In this document: one piece after another, positions 60,913 to 64,000 of the stretch
Numbering within the stretch: position 1 is the first letter of the stretch
Layout of the letters: each line of letters starts with the position of its first letter
Origin: Spirochaetota bacterium
GTDB taxonomy: Bacteria; Spirochaetota; Spirochaetia; Treponematales; Rectinemataceae
Direction of reading: 5' to 3'
Length of the DNA stretch: 64,000 nucleotides
NCBI GenBank assembly: GCA_022711355.1
Contig: JAKLFE010000014.1
Location: forward strand, 17,011-81,010
Position numbers and translations under genes: made by a program
The notes under the pieces: model-generated
Told to the model about the DNA's origin: nothing
The model's input: the letters and a program-made list of their open reading frames with translations, nothing else
Database searches by the model: none

Positions 60913-61799
60913 CGCCCCCCCCCATCGCGCTGGCCGGCCGCGCCCGGGCCGCGGCCGAGCATCCGGCGCAGCCAATCGGCGTTCATCTCCTTGTAGCCCA
61001 GGAGGCCCTGGGGCCGGAAGACCATGATGACCACGAACAAAAGGCCGTAGATGACCAGGCGCCAGTTCAGGAGGAAGCGGAGGGCCTCGGGCAGGGCCAC
61101 GAGGATGAAGGCCGCGAGGGCCGGGCCGACGAGGGACTGCATGCCGCCGAAGACGACGGCCGCGAGGAGGTCCGAGGACTTGCCGATCCCGAACATCGAG
61201 GGCGAGAGGTAGGCCATGAAGAAGGCGTACAGGCCCCCGGCCAGGCCCGCGTAGAAGGCGCTCACGAAGAGGGCGGCGAGCTTGGTCCGCAGGAGGTTGA
61301 CGCCCATCATCTCGGCGGCGGTCTCGTCCTCGCCCAGGGCCACGCAGTTCTTCCCGTGCTGGGAGGTCACGAAGAGGTGGGCGAGGACCAGGGCCGCCGC
61401 GGTGGCGGCGAGGGCCACGGGGAGGCTCGTCAGCTGGGGCAGGCCCGTGAAGCCGTAGGAGCCGCCGACGTACTTGTAGGTGGTGTTCAACAGCAGCCGC
61501 ACGGCCTCGGCGAAGCCCAGGGTCGCTATGGCGAAGTAGTCGCCGCGCAGCCTGCCGCGGAAGGCCGGGTAGCCGATCACGAAGCTCGAGAGCCCCGCGA
61601 CGAGGGCCCCGCCGGGCAGGGCCAGCGCGAAGGGCAGCTTGAGGTGGGCGAAGAGGATGGCCGCGGCGTAGCCGCCCACGGCCATGAAGCCCGCGTGCCC
61701 CATCGAGAACAGGCCCGTGTAGCCCGTCAGGACCGCGAGCCCGAGGGCCGCGATCACGTTCACGCAGCCGAGGATCAGGATCGTCACGAGGTAGCCCAC
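60909..61799 (-). CDS. livM: Branched-chain amino-acid-type ABC importer, permease LivM
   Basis: A 296-residue membrane protein starting at GTG 61799 with GGGGAGGGG upstream. The LivM hallmarks are LAVLTGYTGLFSMGHAGFMAVGGYAAAIL (residues about 22-50), RLRGDYFAIATLGFAEAVRLLL, GLPQLTSLP, and the late MVFRPQGLLG. It forms the channel with LivH, which ends 10 bp upstream of its start. A short Gly/Arg-rich tail follows the last membrane segment. Confidence 0.92.
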   Translation of the reverse strand: MGYLVTILILGCVNVIAALGLAVLTGYTGLFSMGHAGFMAVGGYAAAILFAHLKLPFALALPGGALVAGLSSFVIGYPAFRGRLRGDYFAIATLGFAEAVRLLLNTTYKYVGGSYGFTGLPQLTSLPVALAATAAALVLAHLFVTSQHGKNCVALGEDETAAEMMGVNLLRTKLAALFVSAFYAGLAGGLYAFFMAYLSPSMFGIGKSSDLLAAVVFGGMQSLVGPALAAFILVALPEALRFLLNWRLVIYGLLFVVIMVFRPQGLLGYKEMNADWLRRMLGRGPGAAGQRDGGGR

Positions 61800-61809
61800 G
61801 TCCCCTCCC

Positions 61810-62685
61810 CTACAGCTTGTCCACGGTCTTCGCGCCCAATAGGCCGTTGGGGAAGAAGAGGAGGACCGCCACGAGTATGGAGAAGGAGAAGAGGTCGCGG
61901 TAGATCGAGGAGATGTAGCCCGACACGAGGGTCTCCGTGATGCCGAGGAAGAGGCTGCCGACGACGGCCCCCGGGAGGCTCCCGATGCCGCCTATGATGC
62001 TGGCGATCATCGCCTTGATGGTCACCAGCCCGAGGTAGGGATAGACGGCGTACTTGGCGCCGTAGAAGATGCCCGCCACCGCGGAGAGGACCCCGCTGAT
62101 GCCGAAGATCACCAAGGCGACGCCGTTGTTGTCGACTCCCATGAGCCCGGCGGTCAGGGTGTCGAGGGCGCTCGCGCGGATCCCCAGGCCTATCCGCGTG
62201 CGCTCGAGGAGGAGCCACAGGAGGCCCAGCACCGCGAAGGAGAAGACCGCGGCGAAGAGGTCCATCTTGCTGATCGAGACGCCGCCGACGACGAGGGCCC
62301 CGGCCACGACCTGGGGGAACTTGCGGAAGGCCCCGCCGAAGGCGATGTTCATGAGGTTCACGAGGGCCATGCTCGCGCCCATGGCCGAGATCATCATGAA
62401 CAGGCGCGGGGCCCGGCGCGCGCGGAGGGGCCGGTAGGCCCCGACCTCGACGGCCAGGGAGACCCCCACCGTCAGGACGATCGCCAGGACGATGGCCACG
62501 GGGAAGGGCAGGGCGAAGAGGGTGATCGCGTAGAAGGCCGCGAAGGCCCCCGTCACCATGAAGGCGTCGAAGGCCCAGTTGGTGAAGTTGTAGACGCTGT
62601 AGACCAGGGCGTAGCCCACCGCGAGCAGGGAGTAGACCGCCCCGATGGATATGCCGCTGACGAGCTGCTGCAGGAACAGGATCAA
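61810..62685 (-). CDS. livH: Branched-chain amino-acid-type ABC importer, permease LivH
   Basis: A 291-residue permease with LLAVGYALVYSVYNFTNWAFDAFMVTGAF (residues about 20-48), VGAYRPLRARRAPRLFMMISAMGASM, GIRASALDTLTAGLMGVDNNGV, and a C-terminal FPNGLLG. No ATG is available near the beginning; a TTG at 62685, 5 bp after GGAGG, is the likely start. Element C lies between it and the binding-protein gene. Confidence 0.9.
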   Translation of the reverse strand: MILFLQQLVSGISIGAVYSLLAVGYALVYSVYNFTNWAFDAFMVTGAFAAFYAITLFALPFPVAIVLAIVLTVGVSLAVEVGAYRPLRARRAPRLFMMISAMGASMALVNLMNIAFGGAFRKFPQVVAGALVVGGVSISKMDLFAAVFSFAVLGLLWLLLERTRIGLGIRASALDTLTAGLMGVDNNGVALVIFGISGVLSAVAGIFYGAKYAVYPYLGLVTIKAMIASIIGGIGSLPGAVVGSLFLGITETLVSGYISSIYRDLFSFSILVAVLLFFPNGLLGAKTVDKL

Positions 62686-62722
62686 ACTCGCCTCCGGTGG
62701 AATCTAGAAAAAAAAGAAAAGG

Positions 62723-62839
62723 AGAGAGACACAGAGGCACAGAGGAAGAGAAGAAGGGAACGGTTTTGCCTATCGTTGTCGGCGTTTTAAATACGCCGTC
62801 TTCTTCTCGCCTCTCTGCTCTGTGCCTCTGTGTCTCTCT
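62723..62839 (-). repeat. Inverted-repeat element C (CACAGAGG family), 3' of livK
   Basis: The outer arms 62723-62744 and 62818-62839 are a perfect 22-bp inverted repeat containing the CACAGAGG unit. A 9-bp inner stem (GAGAAGAAG at 62748-62756 with 62800-62808) and a small hairpin GGCGT/ACGCC (62781-62797) continue the structure inward. On the minus strand the hairpin is followed by a T-rich tract (plus 62707-62720), so it looks like a leaky intrinsic terminator between livK and livH. It is related to elements at 4872 and 16908. Confidence 0.88.
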
Positions 62840-62873
62840 TTCCTTCCATTCTTCTTTAGGGCCCCTAGAGTCC

Positions 62874-64000
62874 TCAGTCCTTCGGCTCGTAGACCTTCAC
62901 GTCCTTCCACTTGCCGCCCTCGATCGTCATGATGATGACGGGCTTGTTGTGGGGGTTGTGGGTCTCGGGCTCGACGGTCATCTTGCTCGTGAAGACGGGC
63001 ACGTCCTTCATGCCCTCGAGGGCGTCGCGGATCGCGGGGCCCGTGGCCTTGCCGTCCTTCGCGATGGCCTCGCCTATCGCGTGCTCGAAGGCGTAGAGGG
63101 CGTCGAGGGCGTAGTAGGCGTAGACGTTGGCCTTCATGTTGTGCGCCTTCTCGAAGGCCGCGTTGAACTCGGCGAACTGGGGCGCGTCCGGCGACAGGCC
63201 CGAGGAGAGGAAGGCTCCCTGGAGCTCGTTGGCCGCGAGGCCGAGGAGCTCGTCGGCGATCCAGCCGTCCACGCCGAGGTACTGGATCTTCAGGCCCAGG
63301 GCGCTCGCCTGCTTGGCCACGAGGGCGATGTCGCGGTAGGTCGAGGTGGGCACGACCAGGAGGTCGGCGCCGGACTTCGATATCTTCGAGATCTGGGCGC
63401 GGAACTCGGTGTCGTTGGTCTGGTAGCCTTCCTTGGCCACGACGGCGCCGCCCAGCTTCGTGAACTGCTCCTCGAAGAAGCTCTGGATCCCCGTGGAGTA
63501 GGCCGCCGAGACGTCGGTGATGAAGGCAGCCTTGCGCTTGCCCAGCTCCTTGTAGGCGAAGTCGGCGAGGGCCGTGCCCTGGTAGGGGTCGATGAAGCAG
63601 GTGCGGAACATATAGGGCTGGACCTTGCCGTCGTCGCCCACCGTCACCTTGGTGTTGGAGGCGGTCGTCGCGATGATGGGGGTCTTGGCCGCGGCCGCCA
63701 TGGGGCCGAGGGGGATCGCCGCCGCGGACCACTCGGGGCCGATGATGCCGACGACCCGGTCCTGCTCCATGAGGCGCTTGGCCGCGGTGATGGCCTCGGC
63801 CGGCTCGGAGCGGCTGTCGTAGGTTATGAGCTCGAGCTTGTGCCCCTTGATCCCGCCCGCGGCGTTGATCTCCTTGACGCGGTCCTCGAGGGCGTATTTC
63901 GCGGCCTGGCCGACGTAGGCGTCGGGGCCGGTCATCTGGGCGTCGAAGCCGAGCTTGATGGTCTTCCCGCCCCCGCAGCCCGCGAGGGCGAGCGAAAGGA
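62874..64000 (-). CDS. livK: Branched-chain amino-acid-type ABC importer, binding lipoprotein (N-terminus cut by window edge)
   Basis: The reading frame stays open to the window edge, so the Met codon at 63935 is internal and the real start lies beyond 64000. The visible part begins with a lipobox LALAGC and TIKLGFDAQMTGPDAYVGQAAKYALEDRVKEINAAGGIKG, the usual start of LivK-type receptors. VVGIIGPEWSAAAIPLGPMAAAAKTPIIATTASN, AFITDVSAAYSTGIQSFFEEQF and GADLLVVPTSTYRD complete the Peripla_BP_6-type fold. It binds the substrate of the LIV importer encoded downstream; specificity beyond amino acids or amides cannot be read. Element C follows its stop. Confidence 0.92.
   Translation of the reverse strand, partial: LSLALAGCGGGKTIKLGFDAQMTGPDAYVGQAAKYALEDRVKEINAAGGIKGHKLELITYDSRSEPAEAITAAKRLMEQDRVVGIIGPEWSAAAIPLGPMAAAAKTPIIATTASNTKVTVGDDGKVQPYMFRTCFIDPYQGTALADFAYKELGKRKAAFITDVSAAYSTGIQSFFEEQFTKLGGAVVAKEGYQTNDTEFRAQISKISKSGADLLVVPTSTYRDIALVAKQASALGLKIQYLGVDGWIADELLGLAANELQGAFLSSGLSPDAPQFAEFNAAFEKAHNMKANVYAYYALDALYAFEHAIGEAIAKDGKATGPAIRDALEGMKDVPVFTSKMTVEPETHNPHNKPVIIMTIEGGKWKDVKVYEPKD

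Noticed and set aside
63935..64000. Met at 63935 as the start of livK
   Set aside because: The frame continues upstream with a clear lipobox, so the gene is simply cut by the window edge.

Overview
The window comes from a GC-rich bacterial chromosome (roughly two thirds or more G+C by eye, with strong G/C preference at third codon positions). There is no rRNA, tRNA or taxonomic marker gene. Lipobox-bearing solute-binding proteins, many sugar ABC importers with ROK regulators, a UbiD/UbiA/UbiX set and very large Ig-like surface proteins would fit a free-living or gut-associated spirochaete (Spirochaetota). That assignment is an inference of moderate to low confidence. I see no phage, insertion sequence, CRISPR array or replication origin.

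Layout. 1-2432: a TetR-type regulator (cut by the window edge), divergent from a small exported protein and followed by a repeat-built lipoprotein. 2502-6802: a glycerophosphodiester operon ugpQ-ugpB-ugpA-ugpE without its ATPase. 6822-7103: a small exported protein. 7217-12676: ubiD-ubiA-ubiX genes translationally coupled to a three-gene NitT/TauT-type ABC importer. 12745-15790: a tightly overlapped trio of HAD hydrolase, PfkB-family kinase and a conserved protein of unknown function. 15782-22669 (minus): a sugar or cyclitol catabolic operon of zinc-type dehydrogenase, TIM-barrel isomerase, CUT2 ABC importer and Gfo/Idh/MocA oxidoreductase, with a divergent ROK repressor (22827-24068). 24065-47106: two giant exported Ig-like repeat proteins (2337 and about 4862 residues) flanking a membrane-anchored orphan solute-binding protein. 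47402-57700: a glycan-utilisation locus of ROK regulator, CUT1 importer, GH1 and GH20 on the minus strand and a divergent GH2 beta-mannosidase. 57743-64000 (minus): a branched-chain-amino-acid-type (LIV) importer followed by an exoenzyme-type amidohydrolase.

Common themes. Three intergenic inverted-repeat elements built from 8-9 bp CACAGAGG/CGCAGAGG-type units sit immediately 3' of three different solute-binding-protein genes (after 4849, 17093 and 62874). All three have the same orientation relative to transcription. A fourth binding-protein gene is followed by an unrelated strong UUCG hairpin. I read these as 3' stabilisers or partial terminators that raise binding-protein output over the downstream genes; this is an inference. 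Several genes lack a ribosome binding site and have a -10 box 6-9 bp before the ATG, which suggests leaderless mRNAs. The giant lipoprotein contains two module families between its Ig repeats: a ~65-residue module in six copies and a phage-tail-like HGL module in four copies. These modules and the SBP-linked hairpins are the least explained structures in the window.
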